64,000 nucleotides of DNA from Streptomyces spiramyceticus (GCF_028807635.1 NZ_JARBAX010000001.1:2576001-2640000), one strand, 5' to 3'; positions 9,371 through 18,709 are shown, counted from the first letter of the stretch. Made by a program: numbers and translations. The notes: generated by a model from the letters alone, not told the origin.

Positions 9371-10105
9371 GTGGACAATGGCGCAGAGGCACGCGAATAC
9401 CGCACGGAGGAGCTGGCCAGGGCGGCCGGCATCACCGTACGCACCCTGCGCTTCTACCGTGAGCGCAAGCTGCTCCCACCGCCGCGCCGCGAGGGCCGCA
9501 TCGCCTGGTACGACTCCCGCCACCTCGCCCGGCTGCGCACCATCACCGCCCTCCTGGAACGCGGCCACACCCTGACCGGCATCGCGGACCTCGCCAGCAC
9601 CTTCGAGAGCGGCCGCGACGTCGGCGAACTCCTCGGCCTCGGCGAGGACTCCGCCCCCGCCACCTGGACCGAGGAGACCCCGGTCCGCCTCACCCCCGAG
9701 GACCTCGCCGACTACTTCGCGGGCGAGGTCACCCCGGAGAATTTCGCCGCGGCGCTCGAACTCGGCTATCTGGCAACGGACGGCGAAGAAATCGTCCACG
9801 TCAGCCGCCGCCTGCTCGACGTGTCGGCGGCCCTGGTGCGCGAAGGCGTCCCGCTGGCGGCCGTACTCAAGGCGGGCCGCGAAGTCAGGAAGCACACAAC
9901 GGCGATGGCCGAGATCTTCACGGACATGGTCCGCACGCACATGAGCGGGGCCGCGACCGACGACGCACTCGGGGACGCGACCGACGACGCGACCGAAGAC
10001 CCCGCCGCATCCCTGGAGCGCCTGCGCCCGCTCGCGAAGAGCGTCGTCGAGGCCGAGCTGTCGATGGCGCTGGACCGCATCATGAGAGCGGAAAAGGACG
10101 CCTAG
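9371..10105 (+). CDS. MerR family transcriptional regulator
   Basis: A 244-residue MerR-type regulator. The N-terminal winged helix-turn-helix contains the family signature for DNA contact (ITVRTLRFYRERKLLPPP, about residues 20-37). A long C-terminal region that could bind a ligand follows; no cysteine cluster typical of metal sensors is seen. It starts with GTG at 9371 and diverges from the monooxygenase operon, which it probably controls. An imperfect inverted sequence around 9341-9357 (GTTACCGGCGGTACAAC) sits in the intergenic gap and may be the operator. The inducer is unknown. Confidence 0.9.
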   Translation: MDNGAEAREYRTEELARAAGITVRTLRFYRERKLLPPPRREGRIAWYDSRHLARLRTITALLERGHTLTGIADLASTFESGRDVGELLGLGEDSAPATWTEETPVRLTPEDLADYFAGEVTPENFAAALELGYLATDGEEIVHVSRRLLDVSAALVREGVPLAAVLKAGREVRKHTTAMAEIFTDMVRTHMSGAATDDALGDATDDATEDPAASLERLRPLAKSVVEAELSMALDRIMRAEKDA

Positions 10106-10135
10106 CCCTGCCCCCGGGGCCCCACACGCTGTCCG

Positions 10136-10933
10136 CTACCGCTCAAATACGGCCGTCACCGGCGCATGGTCCGACCAGCGCAGGTCATAGCTGGCGGCCC
10201 GCTCGACGTACGCCTTGACCGCCCGGGCGGCCAGCCCCGGCGTCGCCACCGCGTAGTCGATGCGCCATCCCGAATCGTTGTCGAAGGCCTTCCCGCGGTA
10301 CGACCACCACGAGTACGGCCCCTCCTGCTCCGGATGCAGCGCCCGCACCACGTCGACGTACTCCGCCTCGTCGAACACCCGCGTGAGCCACGCCCGCTCC
10401 TCGGGCAGGAACCCGGAGCTCTTGCGGTTCGCCTTCCAGTTCTTGAGGTCGGCCTCCTGGTGGGCGATGTTCCAGTCGCCGCACACCAGCACTTCGCGCC
10501 CGCCCGCCGCCGCACGCTCCTTCAGCTCCTTCAGGTACGGCAGGAACTCGCCCATGAAGCGCACCTTCTCGTCCTGCCGCTCCGTACCGACCTCACCGGA
10601 GGGCAGATACAGACTCGCGACAGTGACTCCCGGCAGGTCCGCCTCGACGTAACGCCCGCTCCCGTCGAACTCCGAGCTGCCGAATCCGACCTGCACCCGC
10701 TCCGGCGCCCGGCGCGTGTAGAGCGAGACGCCCGCACGCCCCTTGGCGGCCGCCGGAGCGTGTACGACATGCCAGCCCTCGGGCTCGCGCACATCCTCGG
10801 GGAGCTGCTGCGGCTCGGCCCGTACCTCCTGGAGGCACAAGACATCGGCGGAGGTCCCGGCCAGCCACGGCACGAAGCCCTTCTTGGCGGCGGCACGCAG
10901 CCCGTTAACATTCACGGTCGTCACAGTGAGCAT
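10136..10933 (-). CDS. xth: Exodeoxyribonuclease III
   Basis: A 265-residue exonuclease III/AP endonuclease of the EEP fold, acting in base-excision repair on abasic sites and 3' blocked ends. The metal-binding and catalytic motifs are in order: NVNGLRAA near the N-terminus, LQEVRAE, GDWNIAH, WRIDYAVAT and the final SDHAPV. Length matches the family. The start is ATG at 10933; the frame is open further upstream but with no homology. It stands alone, convergent with the MerR gene and divergent from a GNAT gene with a 63-bp gap. Confidence 0.95.
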   Translation of the reverse strand: MLTVTTVNVNGLRAAAKKGFVPWLAGTSADVLCLQEVRAEPQQLPEDVREPEGWHVVHAPAAAKGRAGVSLYTRRAPERVQVGFGSSEFDGSGRYVEADLPGVTVASLYLPSGEVGTERQDEKVRFMGEFLPYLKELKERAAAGGREVLVCGDWNIAHQEADLKNWKANRKSSGFLPEERAWLTRVFDEAEYVDVVRALHPEQEGPYSWWSYRGKAFDNDSGWRIDYAVATPGLAARAVKAYVERAASYDLRWSDHAPVTAVFER

Positions 10934-10996
10934 CCCGGCACCATACCGACCGGAAAAGCGTTCCCGCCGACACTGCATACCCGTACGCTGATACGC

Positions 10997-11488
10997 ATGA
11001 ATATCCAGACGCGCCCTTACGACCACCAGGACGCCCTCAAACTCGAAGCCGAAGTACAGCAGGAGTACATCGAGCTCTACGGCGGCGAGGGCGACACCAC
11101 GCCTCTCGACCCCACGATGTTCGCGCCACCGAGTGGCCTGTATCTCATCGCGTACGACGAACAGGACCGCCCCGTCGCCACCGGCGGCTGGCGCAGCCAG
11201 GACAGGAACGGCGAGGGCTACGCCGACGGCGACGCCGAGCTCAAGCGGATGTACGTGATCCCCGAGTGCCGCGGCCTCGGCCTGGCCCGCCGCATCCTCG
11301 CCGCCCTGGAGGCGGACGCCCGCGCGGCCGGGCGGATACGCATGGTCCTGGAGACCGGCAACCAGCAGCGCGAGGCAATCGCCCTTTACATGTCGGCCGG
11401 TTACGCCCCCGCGGCGAAGTTCGGCCACTTCCGCGAGTACGAGACCAGCCGCTGCTTCGCCAAGCCGCTGACACACACTTCGCCTTGA
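10997..11488 (+). CDS. GNAT family N-acetyltransferase
   Basis: A 163-residue single-domain acetyltransferase of the GNAT fold. The acetyl-CoA binding loop is visible as CRGLGLARRIL at about residue 92, preceded by the beta-strand ELKRMYVIPE. The C-terminal GYAPAAKFGHF block is typical of small-molecule acetyltransferases close to YjgM/ElaA-like enzymes. The start is ATG at 10997. It diverges from exonuclease III and is followed by the secreted protease gene after 134 bp. The substrate cannot be assigned. Confidence 0.9.
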   Translation: MNIQTRPYDHQDALKLEAEVQQEYIELYGGEGDTTPLDPTMFAPPSGLYLIAYDEQDRPVATGGWRSQDRNGEGYADGDAELKRMYVIPECRGLGLARRILAALEADARAAGRIRMVLETGNQQREAIALYMSAGYAPAAKFGHFREYETSRCFAKPLTHTSP

Positions 11489-11622
11489 CCCGGTCCTGAC
11501 AAAGAGTCAATCCCGTGGCACTCTGCCTGACGTAGACGTACGCGTACGCCGATCCGCACCGTCCAGCTTCCCCCCACCTGCCCGTGCGACACCACGCGCG
11601 GGCACGGCAGAAGGAGACATGC

Positions 11623-12576
11623 GTGAGACGCCATGGACGCCACCGCACCGCAGCCGGGATCCTCTTAGCCGTCGGCACCCTGCTGGCCGGAGCCCTCTCG
11701 GCCACCGCCGCCGGCGCCGCACCGGCCCCCACATCCTTCAAGCAGCAGCAGTCCCCGGGCTTCTGGACCGCGGAACGCATGCGCGGCGCCATCCCGCTGG
11801 ACCTGCTCGCCGACACCCGCGGCGCCCTCAAGTCCCGCAAAGCCGTCAAAGCGCCCAAGTCGGGCGCCGCATCGACCACCGTCGCCCCCACCGCGTTTCC
11901 CCAGGCCGGTGGCGCCTGGGCCGGTGGCGGCGCCGTGGTGAAGACCTCGGGCCGGGTGTTCTTCACCTTCCAGGGCCGTACGGCCTCCTGCTCCGGCAAC
12001 GCGGTCACCAGCCAGAACGCCAGCACGGTGATCACAGCAGGGCACTGCGTCAAGTACCAGGGCAGCTGGCACACCAACTGGGTCTTCGTCCCCGCGTACA
12101 ACAACGGCCAGGCGCCGTACGGACAGTGGAGCGCCAGCAAGACGTTCGCCACCGACCAGTGGGCGGCGAGCGAGGACATCAACTACGACGTCGGCGCCGC
12201 CGTCGTCGCCCCGCTGAACGGCAAGAAGCTGACCGAGACGGTCGGCGCACAGGGCCTGCAGTTCAACGGCGGCTACAACAAGCCGATGTACGCCTTCGGC
12301 TTCCCGGCCGCATCGCCGTACGACGGCACGAAGCTCATCTACTGCAGCGGGAACACCTCGAAGGACTTCCTCTTCTCCAAGGACCACAGCCTGGCCTGCA
12401 ACATGACGGGCGGCTCCAGCGGCGGCCCCTGGTTCGCCTCGTTCAACGAGACCACCGGCACCGGCCTGCAGACGTCGGTGAACAGCTTCGGCTACACATT
12501 CCTGCCCAACCGGATGTTCGGCCCGTACTTCGGCAACGAGGCGAAGGCCGTCTACGACAAGGCGCAGATCGCCTGA
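11623..12576 (+). CDS. Secreted trypsin/V8-like serine protease
   Basis: A 317-residue exported serine protease. A signal peptide is clear: arginines in the first ten residues, a hydrophobic stretch of about 18 residues, then an Ala-rich cleavage site near residue 35. A pro-region follows, and the chymotrypsin-fold domain begins around residue 90. The triad is His141 in TAGHC, Asp189 in NYDVG and Ser266 in GGSSGGP. The start GTG at 11623 has AAGGAG eight bases upstream; a longer frame from 11584 lacks this. It probably acts outside the cell on protein substrates. A strong hairpin follows the stop. Confidence 0.93.
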   Translation: MRRHGRHRTAAGILLAVGTLLAGALSATAAGAAPAPTSFKQQQSPGFWTAERMRGAIPLDLLADTRGALKSRKAVKAPKSGAASTTVAPTAFPQAGGAWAGGGAVVKTSGRVFFTFQGRTASCSGNAVTSQNASTVITAGHCVKYQGSWHTNWVFVPAYNNGQAPYGQWSASKTFATDQWAASEDINYDVGAAVVAPLNGKKLTETVGAQGLQFNGGYNKPMYAFGFPAASPYDGTKLIYCSGNTSKDFLFSKDHSLACNMTGGSSGGPWFASFNETTGTGLQTSVNSFGYTFLPNRMFGPYFGNEAKAVYDKAQIA

Positions 12577-12620
12577 TCGCACACACCCACAACACGCACC
12601 ACAACACACACCCACAACGA

Positions 12621-12659
12621 CGAGATCCCGCCCGATCTGAACGATCGGGCGGGATCTCG
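12621..12659. terminator. Bidirectional terminator hairpin, 17-bp stem
   Basis: A perfect 17-bp inverted repeat with a 5-base loop (arms 12621-12637 and 12643-12659). It lies between the plus-strand serine protease gene and the minus-strand tRNA-Ala, so it can stop both transcripts. There is no long T-run, as is usual in GC-rich actinobacteria. Confidence 0.85.
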
Positions 12660-12668
12660 TGTGTGCGG

Positions 12669-12742
12669 TGGACCTGTGGGGATTTGAACCCCAGACCCCC
12701 TCGATGCGAACGAGGTGCGCTACCAGACTGCGCCACAGGCCC
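12669..12742 (-). tRNA. tRNA-Ala (anticodon CGC)
   Basis: A complete cloverleaf on the minus strand: acceptor GGGCCTG paired with CAGGTCC (one G-U pair), D arm GCGC...GCGC, anticodon stem CCTCG/CGAGG with loop TTCGCAT and T arm with GGTTCAAAT. The anticodon is CGC, which reads the alanine codon GCG, and the discriminator base is A. CCA is not encoded. Confidence 0.96.
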
Positions 12743-12802
12743 TTGCAACGAGTGAAACTTTAGCACCCCGATCGGGGTGCTTGGAAATCCGTTCCTCGCA
12801 GG

Positions 12803-13906
12803 TCACTCGTTGACCGCGCGGGGCCGGTCCTCGTCCGCGTACTGGTCGAAGAGCGGCGTGCGGCCACTGTCGCGGCCGCGGCGCGAGGGGGCCGTGCGCT
12901 GGTGCGGTGCCGTGTCGGTCGCGGGCGGGGGTTCGGGAGCGGGCGTCGGCTCGGCAGTGCTGGAGCGTGCCGAGCTCCAGGTGCCCGGGTCGCCGAAGTC
13001 CACGCTGCCCGTGGCGCGCGGGGCGACAGGCGCCGTGACGTACGTCGGCAGCGGGACCGGAACCGGGTCCCAGCTCTCGCCCCGGGCCGAGCCGCGCTCA
13101 CGCTCGCGCTGCTGATCGACCCACTCGGCGTGATCCGTCTGCTCCACCAGCGCACGTCGGCCCGCCTCCTGGGGCGACACCGCGGGCGCCGGTTCCGGCT
13201 CCGGCCGTACGACGGGCTCCTCGTCGAGCTCGACCGCCACCGGGCGGCGTCCCTGCGGCCGTCGCTCGCGCAACCGCTGCGCCGCGACCTCCGCCCTGCG
13301 CCGGTCCATGGTGAAGGCGAAGCGCCGCCGCTCCGTCGTCCGCAGATGCACGATGTACGTGCTCAGCAGTACGGCGGGAACGGCGGGCGCCCACAGGAAC
13401 TGGAGGCCGCCGACCGCCGCGACGATCGCGCCCAGGGTGAAGGCCAGGAAGAGGACCACGGTGGTGCGCCGACGGCGCGCGAGGACCTTCGAGCGCCGGG
13501 CGCGTTCGGCGGCGGCACTCGTGGTGCGCGCACGCCGTTCCTCCCTGGCATCCTCCTGCTCCTTCCCCTCCTTCCCCCGCGCCTGCTCCCGTACTTCCTC
13601 ACGGGCGGCGGGGTGCTCGGGCTGCGTCGGGGGCACGGCGAAGGCCCGGACGTCGACGGAACTCAATCGGTCCGTGACTGCGTCCGGGTCCACGTCGGAC
13701 TCCGCCTCACTGGCGCCGCGATCCTGAAGCTCCTTGGCGTATCGGCGCTCCATGGCCGCCCGTCCGGACAGCAGCCGGATGGCGGTGCTGAAGCGTTCCG
13801 TCGGACGGGCTTCATTGAGCTCGTCCTGCCTGCGGAGCCACATCGGCACCAAGTAGGCGGCCCAGGCCCCGACGATGACTGCGTAAATGAGGCCGCTGCT
13901 GCTCAC
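12803..13906 (-). CDS. Conserved membrane protein of unknown function
   Basis: A 367-residue protein with one N-terminal membrane helix (about residues 5-22, SGLIYAVIVGAW), a charged linker and a pair of hydrophobic segments in the middle (about 165-215). A long acidic/basic and proline-rich cytoplasmic tail follows. I do not recognise a domain with known function; the arrangement resembles a conserved Streptomyces membrane protein that follows the moeA-moaC-mogA-acetyltransferase cluster. The start is GTG at 13906; in-frame upstream sequence lacks a good ribosome-binding site. It is transcribed in the same direction as the molybdenum cofactor genes but with a 162-bp AT-richer gap, so it may have its own promoter. 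Confidence 0.8.
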   Translation of the reverse strand: MSSSGLIYAVIVGAWAAYLVPMWLRRQDELNEARPTERFSTAIRLLSGRAAMERRYAKELQDRGASEAESDVDPDAVTDRLSSVDVRAFAVPPTQPEHPAAREEVREQARGKEGKEQEDAREERRARTTSAAAERARRSKVLARRRRTTVVLFLAFTLGAIVAAVGGLQFLWAPAVPAVLLSTYIVHLRTTERRRFAFTMDRRRAEVAAQRLRERRPQGRRPVAVELDEEPVVRPEPEPAPAVSPQEAGRRALVEQTDHAEWVDQQRERERGSARGESWDPVPVPLPTYVTAPVAPRATGSVDFGDPGTWSSARSSTAEPTPAPEPPPATDTAPHQRTAPSRRGRDSGRTPLFDQYADEDRPRAVNE

Positions 13907-14068
13907 GCCCCACACCGTAGAGGGATTCGCGCAAGGCCATCCGCCAATTGCGCCGGTGTGTCGCACGATCTGGCTGATAAGTCGAACTTTTTTTGTGACT
14001 GATCGGATCAACAGACCGCTATGTGGGTCCTTTTACGATCAGGAGTCGATCGATTTCGAACACTTATT

Positions 14069-14695
14069 TCATTTCCGCGGCGTCCCGGGTTGCGCCTGGT
14101 GCCAGCGGGTGAGCAGACCCTCGGACACCTCTTCCGCCGTGAGCGCGAAGACAAGATGGTCACGCCATCCACCGTCAATGTGAAGATAACGTGGACGGAG
14201 TCCTTCCTCGCGGAATCCGAGTTTCTCGACAACTCTGCGACTCGGCCCGTTCTCGGGGCGAATGCAGATCTCGACGCGGTGCAGCCCGACCGTACGGAAG
14301 CAGTGGTCGACGGCGAGCGCGACGGCCGTCGGCATCACGCCCCGGCCCGCGACCTCTCGGTCGACCCAGTAGCCGACGTGCCCCGAGCACATCGAGCCCC
14401 AGGTGATCCCGGCGACCGTCAACTGGCCCACCAGCTGCCCCCGGTACTCGATGACGAAGGGCAGCATCCGGCCGGCGTTGGCCTCGGCGCGCAGGTGGCG
14501 GACCATCTGACGGTAAGTGGGGCGCTGGGCGACCGGGCCTGCCGGGGCGGGCGGCGGAATGGTCGCCTCCCAGGGGCGCAGCCAGTCGCGGTTGCGCCGG
14601 TTGACCTCGCGCCAGCTCCGCTGGTCGCGCAGCCTTATCGGACGGAGGGCGACATCGCCGTCCGTCAGCACGACGGGCCATGGCGAAACGTTCAG
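14069..14695 (-). CDS. GNAT acetyltransferase, RimJ/RimL-like, probable CTG start
   Basis: A 208-residue acetyltransferase resembling the RimJ/RimL group that acetylates protein N-termini. GNAT features include the GYWVDREVAGRGVMPTA acetyl-CoA segment and the later ENGPSRRVVEKLGF block. The start is unusual: no ATG, GTG or TTG precedes the conserved LRP strand except GTG at 14671. CTG at 14695 has GGGGAG six bases upstream and forms a CTGA overlap with the mogA stop, matching the four-base overlaps elsewhere in this operon. I therefore chose CTG. The partner protein is unknown. Confidence 0.82.
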   Translation of the reverse strand: MNVSPWPVVLTDGDVALRPIRLRDQRSWREVNRRNRDWLRPWEATIPPPAPAGPVAQRPTYRQMVRHLRAEANAGRMLPFVIEYRGQLVGQLTVAGITWGSMCSGHVGYWVDREVAGRGVMPTAVALAVDHCFRTVGLHRVEICIRPENGPSRRVVEKLGFREEGLRPRYLHIDGGWRDHLVFALTAEEVSEGLLTRWHQAQPGTPRK

Positions 14696-15285
14696 GTCGG
14701 GCTCCCCGGCCGGGGATGGTCGCCGCCTCGGATCTGGTCGACGGCGTGCAGGAGCAGGCGGTCCAGGACCGCGAGTCCGTCGCGTACGCCGCCGGTGGAT
14801 CCGGGGAGGTTGACGATCAGGGTTCGGCCCGCGACGCCGGCGAGGCCGCGGGAGAGTGCGGCGGTCGGAACCTTCACCAGGCCCTCGGCACGGATCGCCT
14901 CGGGGATGCCGGGGATCTCGTAGTCCAGGACGCGGCGGGTGGCGTCGGGGGTGCGGTCGGTCGGCGAGATGCCGGTGCCGCCGGTGGTGACGATCACGTC
15001 GCACGCGGCGCCGACGCCCTCGCGCAGGGCCGCCTCCACGGGATCACCGTCGGGCACGACCACGGGTCCTTCGACCTCGAAGCCGAGGGCGGCCAGGGCC
15101 TCGGCGATCAGTGGGCCGCCCCGGTCGGCGTAGACACCGGCGGAGGCGCGGTTGGACGCCGTCACGACGAGTGCCTTGAGTGCGGCGCGGGGTGACGGCT
15201 GCGGCGTGGTGGCGGCCGGTGCCGGCACGGCCGCCGGCTCGTGGCTGTGGCTGTACACCTCTCCGGCGCGGGGGGCGGGACTCAT
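14692..15285 (-). CDS. mogA: MogA/MoaB family molybdenum cofactor protein
   Basis: A 197-residue MogA/MoaB-type protein that adenylates molybdopterin before molybdate insertion. After a 35-residue Pro/Ala-rich extension not seen in short homologues, the MPT-binding fold starts at [11 protein letters not shown]. The signature [17 protein letters not shown] lies at about residues 100-116, and the C-terminal [11 protein letters not shown] matches the family. Its ATG at 15285 overlaps the moaC stop by four bases, and its stop overlaps the next gene. It belongs to a galU-moeA-moaC-mogA run. Confidence 0.92.
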   Translation of the reverse strand: MSPAPRAGEVYSHSHEPAAVPAPAATTPQPSPRAALKALVVTASNRASAGVYADRGGPLIAEALAALGFEVEGPVVVPDGDPVEAALREGVGAACDVIVTTGGTGISPTDRTPDATRRVLDYEIPGIPEAIRAEGLVKVPTAALSRGLAGVAGRTLIVNLPGSTGGVRDGLAVLDRLLLHAVDQIRGGDHPRPGSPT

Positions 15286-15761
15286 GCCCGGCTCCAGTCT
15301 CCGGACTTGCCGCCCGTCTTCTCCTCGACCCGTACGTCGGTGATGACCGCGCCCTTGTCGACCGCCTTCACCATGTCGATCACGGTGAGCGCGGCGACCG
15401 TGACGGCCGTCAGGGCCTCCATCTCGACGCCCGTACGGTCCGTCGTACGCACCGTGGCGGCGATCTCCACGGCGTCGTCGGCGACCGACAGGTCCAGCTT
15501 CACGCCGGAAACCGCGAGCGGGTGGCAGAGCGGGATCAGGTCGGGCGTGCGCTTCGCGCCCATGATGCCCGCGATACGGGCGGTGGCAAGGGCGTCGCCC
15601 TTGGGGACACCCTCGCCCCGCAGCAGCTCGACGACACGCGGCGCGACGAGGACGCGCCCCGTCGCGCGGGCGGTGCGCGAGGTGACGTCCTTGTCCGATA
15701 CGTCGACCATGCGGGCTGCACCCGCCTCGTCGATGTGCGTGAGCCGTTGGTGCGTACTCAT
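15282..15761 (-). CDS. moaC: Cyclic pyranopterin monophosphate synthase MoaC
   Basis: A 159-residue MoaC, which with MoaA converts GTP to cyclic pyranopterin monophosphate in molybdenum cofactor synthesis. The conserved blocks [26 protein letters not shown] and the late [10 protein letters not shown] with its active-site Lys and Asp are present, and length is typical. It is coupled by a four-base overlap to mogA and follows moeA by 62 bp. The moaA gene is not in this window. Confidence 0.96.
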   Translation of the reverse strand: MSTHQRLTHIDEAGAARMVDVSDKDVTSRTARATGRVLVAPRVVELLRGEGVPKGDALATARIAGIMGAKRTPDLIPLCHPLAVSGVKLDLSVADDAVEIAATVRTTDRTGVEMEALTAVTVAALTVIDMVKAVDKGAVITDVRVEEKTGGKSGDWSRA

Positions 15762-15823
15762 TACGTGTGGCGCTCCCGGTCAGGGCCTGTGAGGGCAGAC
15801 ACGGTACCCCCACCGGGCCCCGG

Positions 15824-17125
15824 TCAGCCGAGCAGTACCACGACGACCTCAGTGCCGGGCTCGGCCGTGGTGGCGTCCTCCGGGACGGTGATCAGCGCGT
15901 TGGCCCGGGCGAGGGCCGCGACCAGGTGGGATCCGGCGCCGCCGACGGGGGTGACGGTGCCTGATTCCTCATCGTACGTACCCCTCAGGAACTGGCGCTT
16001 CCCGGCAGGCGAGCTGAGCGGTTTGTCGGCGCTCAGGGTGGCGCGGACCGTCGGGCGGTGGACGTCCTTCAGGCCCATGAGGGCGCGGATCGCGGGGCGC
16101 ACGAACAGTTCGAAGGAGACGTACGACGAGACCGGGTTCCCGGGGAGGGCGAGCAGCGGGGTGTGCTCGGGGCCGATGGAGCCGAAGCCCTGGGGCTTGC
16201 CCGGCTGCATGGCCAGCTTGCGGAAATCGATACCGCTGCCCGGTACGTCCTCGTCGCCGACGGAGGACAGGGCTTCCTTGACGACGTCGTACGCCCCGAC
16301 GCTGACGCCGCCGGTGGTTACGATCATGTCGGCGCGGATCAGCTGGTCCTCGATGGTGGCGCGGAGCGTCTCGGCGTTGTCGGTGACCGCGCCGACACGG
16401 TAGGCGATGGCTCCCGCGTCGCGGGCGGCGGCGGTGAGGGCGAAGCTGTTGGAGTCGTAGATCTGTCCTGCCGCCAACTCCTCGCCGGGCTGAACCAGTT
16501 CGCTGCCGGTCGACAGGACGACGACTCTGGGCCGCGGGCGGACCTTCACGGTGGCGCGGCCGATGGCGGCGAGGAGTCCGATCTGCGGCGGGCCGACGAC
16601 CGTACCGGCTTCCAGGGCGAGGTCGCCGACCTGAACGTCGCTGCCGCGCGCGCGGACGTGGGCGCGGGCCTCGACGGGCCGGTGGACGCGGACTTCGCCG
16701 GACGCCCCCTCGGGGGCGGCGCTGTGCGCGCGCATGGCGGCGGCCGGGCCGCCGCCCGTACCCCCGTCGGTCCACTCGACCGGGACGACGGCCTCGGCGC
16801 CGGGCGGCAGCGGGGCGCCGGTCATGATGCGGGCGGCCTGGCCGGGGCCGACGGTGAGCGTTTCGCCGCTGCCCGCCGCCACGTCACCGATGACGGTGAG
16901 GACGGCGGGGAACTCCTCGCTGGCGCCCGTCACATCGGCCGTACGGACCGCGTACCCGTCCATCGAGCTGTTGTCGAACGGCGGCAGGGCGATCTGGACC
17001 GTGACGTCCTCGACGAGGACACAGCCCTGTGCGTCGGGGAGTTGCAGCTCGATGGGTTCGAGCGGCTTCACCGCGGCGAGGATGTCCTCCAGGTGGTCGT
17101 CGACCGACCAGATCGTGCTGCTCAA
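15824..17125 (-). CDS. moeA: Molybdopterin molybdenumtransferase MoeA
   Basis: A 433-residue MoeA (gephyrin E-domain homologue) that inserts molybdate into adenylated molybdopterin. The characteristic blocks are PPFDNSSMDGYAV, RIMTGAPLPPGA, the MPT-binding TTGGVSVGAYD and ALPGNPVSS. The start is taken as TTG at 17125, four bases after the galU stop, with GAGGAG overlapping the end of galU. The frame stays open further upstream, but that part covers galU and has no homology. It is translated with galU and followed by moaC. Confidence 0.93.
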   Translation of the reverse strand: MSSTIWSVDDHLEDILAAVKPLEPIELQLPDAQGCVLVEDVTVQIALPPFDNSSMDGYAVRTADVTGASEEFPAVLTVIGDVAAGSGETLTVGPGQAARIMTGAPLPPGAEAVVPVEWTDGGTGGGPAAAMRAHSAAPEGASGEVRVHRPVEARAHVRARGSDVQVGDLALEAGTVVGPPQIGLLAAIGRATVKVRPRPRVVVLSTGSELVQPGEELAAGQIYDSNSFALTAAARDAGAIAYRVGAVTDNAETLRATIEDQLIRADMIVTTGGVSVGAYDVVKEALSSVGDEDVPGSGIDFRKLAMQPGKPQGFGSIGPEHTPLLALPGNPVSSYVSFELFVRPAIRALMGLKDVHRPTVRATLSADKPLSSPAGKRQFLRGTYDEESGTVTPVGGAGSHLVAALARANALITVPEDATTAEPGTEVVVVLLG

Positions 17126-17129
17126 GGTG

Positions 17130-18032
17130 CTACATCTCCTCGGTGACGTAACTGCGAAGCCAGGCCCGGAAGTCCGGGCCCAGGTCTTCACGTTCGCACG
17201 CGAGTCTGACAATGGCACGCAGATAGTCGCCCCGGTCCCCGGTGTCATAGCGGCGGCCCTTGAAAACGACGCCGTGCACGGGGCCGCCGACCTTCTCGTC
17301 CTCGGCCAGGAGCTGGAGGGCGTCGGTGAGCTGGATCTCGCCGCCGCGGCCCGGCTCGGTCTTGCGAAGTATGTCGAAAACGGCAGGGTTCAGGACATAG
17401 CGGCCGATGATCGCGAGGTTGCTGGGCGCCTCGGCCGGGTCGGGCTTCTCGACCAGTCCGGTGACCCGTACGACATCGCTCTCGGCGGTCGGATCGACGG
17501 CCGCGCAGCCGTAGAGGTGGATCTGGGCGGGGTCGACCTCCATGAGTGCGACGACGCTGCCGCCGTGCTGCTCCTGGATGTCGATCATCCGGGACAGCAG
17601 CGGGTCGCGCGGGTCGATCAGGTCGTCGCCGAGGAGGACGGCGAAGGGCTGGTCGCCGACGTGCGGCGCGGCGCACAGGACGGCGTGGCCGAGGCCCTTG
17701 GGGTCGCCCTGGCGGACGTAGTGCATGGTGGCGAGGTCGCTCGACTCCTGCACCCGGGCCAGGCGTTCGGCGTCGCCCTTGCGGCCGAGGGCCGACTCCA
17801 GCTCGTAGTTGCGGTCGAAGTGGTCCTCGAGCGGGCGCTTGTTGCGGCCGGTGACCATGAGGACGTCGGAGAGGCCCGCGGTCACGGCCTCCTCGACCAC
17901 GTACTGGATGGCGGGCTTGTCGACGACGGGCAGCATCTCTTTGGGAGTGGCCTTCGTCGCCGGCAGGAACCGGGTACCGAGACCAGCGGCGGGGATGACA
18001 GCCTTGCTGATCCTGGGGTGCGACTGAGTCAT
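17130..18032 (-). CDS. galU: UTP-glucose-1-phosphate uridylyltransferase GalU
   Basis: A 300-residue GalU that makes UDP-glucose from UTP and glucose-1-phosphate for cell-envelope and trehalose/glycogen pathways. The nucleotidyltransferase signature GLGTRFLPATK is at about residue 17, followed by KEMLPVVDKP, VLLGDDLID with the metal-binding Asp, and the C-terminal GGEIQLTDAL. It starts with ATG at 18032 and opens the operon with the molybdenum cofactor genes, a pairing common in Streptomyces. It diverges from the formyltetrahydrofolate cyclo-ligase gene. Confidence 0.95.
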   Translation of the reverse strand: MTQSHPRISKAVIPAAGLGTRFLPATKATPKEMLPVVDKPAIQYVVEEAVTAGLSDVLMVTGRNKRPLEDHFDRNYELESALGRKGDAERLARVQESSDLATMHYVRQGDPKGLGHAVLCAAPHVGDQPFAVLLGDDLIDPRDPLLSRMIDIQEQHGGSVVALMEVDPAQIHLYGCAAVDPTAESDVVRVTGLVEKPDPAEAPSNLAIIGRYVLNPAVFDILRKTEPGRGGEIQLTDALQLLAEDEKVGGPVHGVVFKGRRYDTGDRGDYLRAIVRLACEREDLGPDFRAWLRSYVTEEM

Positions 18033-18115
18033 GGTCAGAACGATATCCGTTGCGTATGGGCGGAAGATTAGGCTCCGGTCAATAAATTCTCATACGAGGG
18101 GTTTGTGGAGCCGCT

Positions 18116-18709
18116 GTGTTGTGTGACGAGCCTGACAAGGCCGGGTTGCGAAGAGAACTCCTGGACATGAGGAACCGGTTGACCAGGGATGACGCGCAGA
18201 AGGCGGCCACGGTTCTGGCCCGCAGGGCATTGGAGCTTCCGGAGCTCACAGAGGCCCGGACAGTGGCCGCATACGTAGCGTTCGGGAGCGAACCGGGCAC
18301 CCGCGCGCTGCTCGACGCGCTGCGCGCGCGGGGCGTGCGGGTGCTGCTGCCCGTGCTCCTGCCGGACAACGATCTGGACTGGGGCGAGTACGAGGGCGCC
18401 GAGAATCTCGTACGGGCCAGGCTCGGCCTCCTCCAGCCCGGTGGCACGCCACTCGGCGTGGACGCGATCCTCGAAGCCGATGCGGTGCTGCTGCCCGGCC
18501 TGGCCGTGGACAGCCGCGGGACGCGGCTCGGGCGGGGCGGCGGCTCGTACGACCGGGCCCTCGCCAGGCTGGAAGCGGCGGACGCCCGTCCGCACCTGGT
18601 GGTGCTGCTGTACGACGACGAGGTGGTCGCGCGGGTCCCGAAGGAACCGCACGACCACCCCGTGACCGCCGTCGTGACGCCGAGTGGAGTCAGGCGCTTT
18701 ACGGCCTGA
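18116..18709 (+). CDS. 5-formyltetrahydrofolate cyclo-ligase
   Basis: A 197-residue 5-formyl-THF cyclo-ligase (methenyl-THF synthetase), which uses ATP to recycle 5-formyl-THF into the folate pool. The substrate-binding LGRGGGSYDRAL motif is at about residue 141, with the N-terminal KAGLRRELL helix and the C-terminal HDHPVTAVVTP. The start is GTG at 18116 with GGAG five bases upstream. The gene diverges from galU, and its 3' end overlaps by 11 bases with the convergent penicillin acylase-like gene. Confidence 0.93.
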   Translation: MLCDEPDKAGLRRELLDMRNRLTRDDAQKAATVLARRALELPELTEARTVAAYVAFGSEPGTRALLDALRARGVRVLLPVLLPDNDLDWGEYEGAENLVRARLGLLQPGGTPLGVDAILEADAVLLPGLAVDSRGTRLGRGGGSYDRALARLEAADARPHLVVLLYDDEVVARVPKEPHDHPVTAVVTPSGVRRFTA

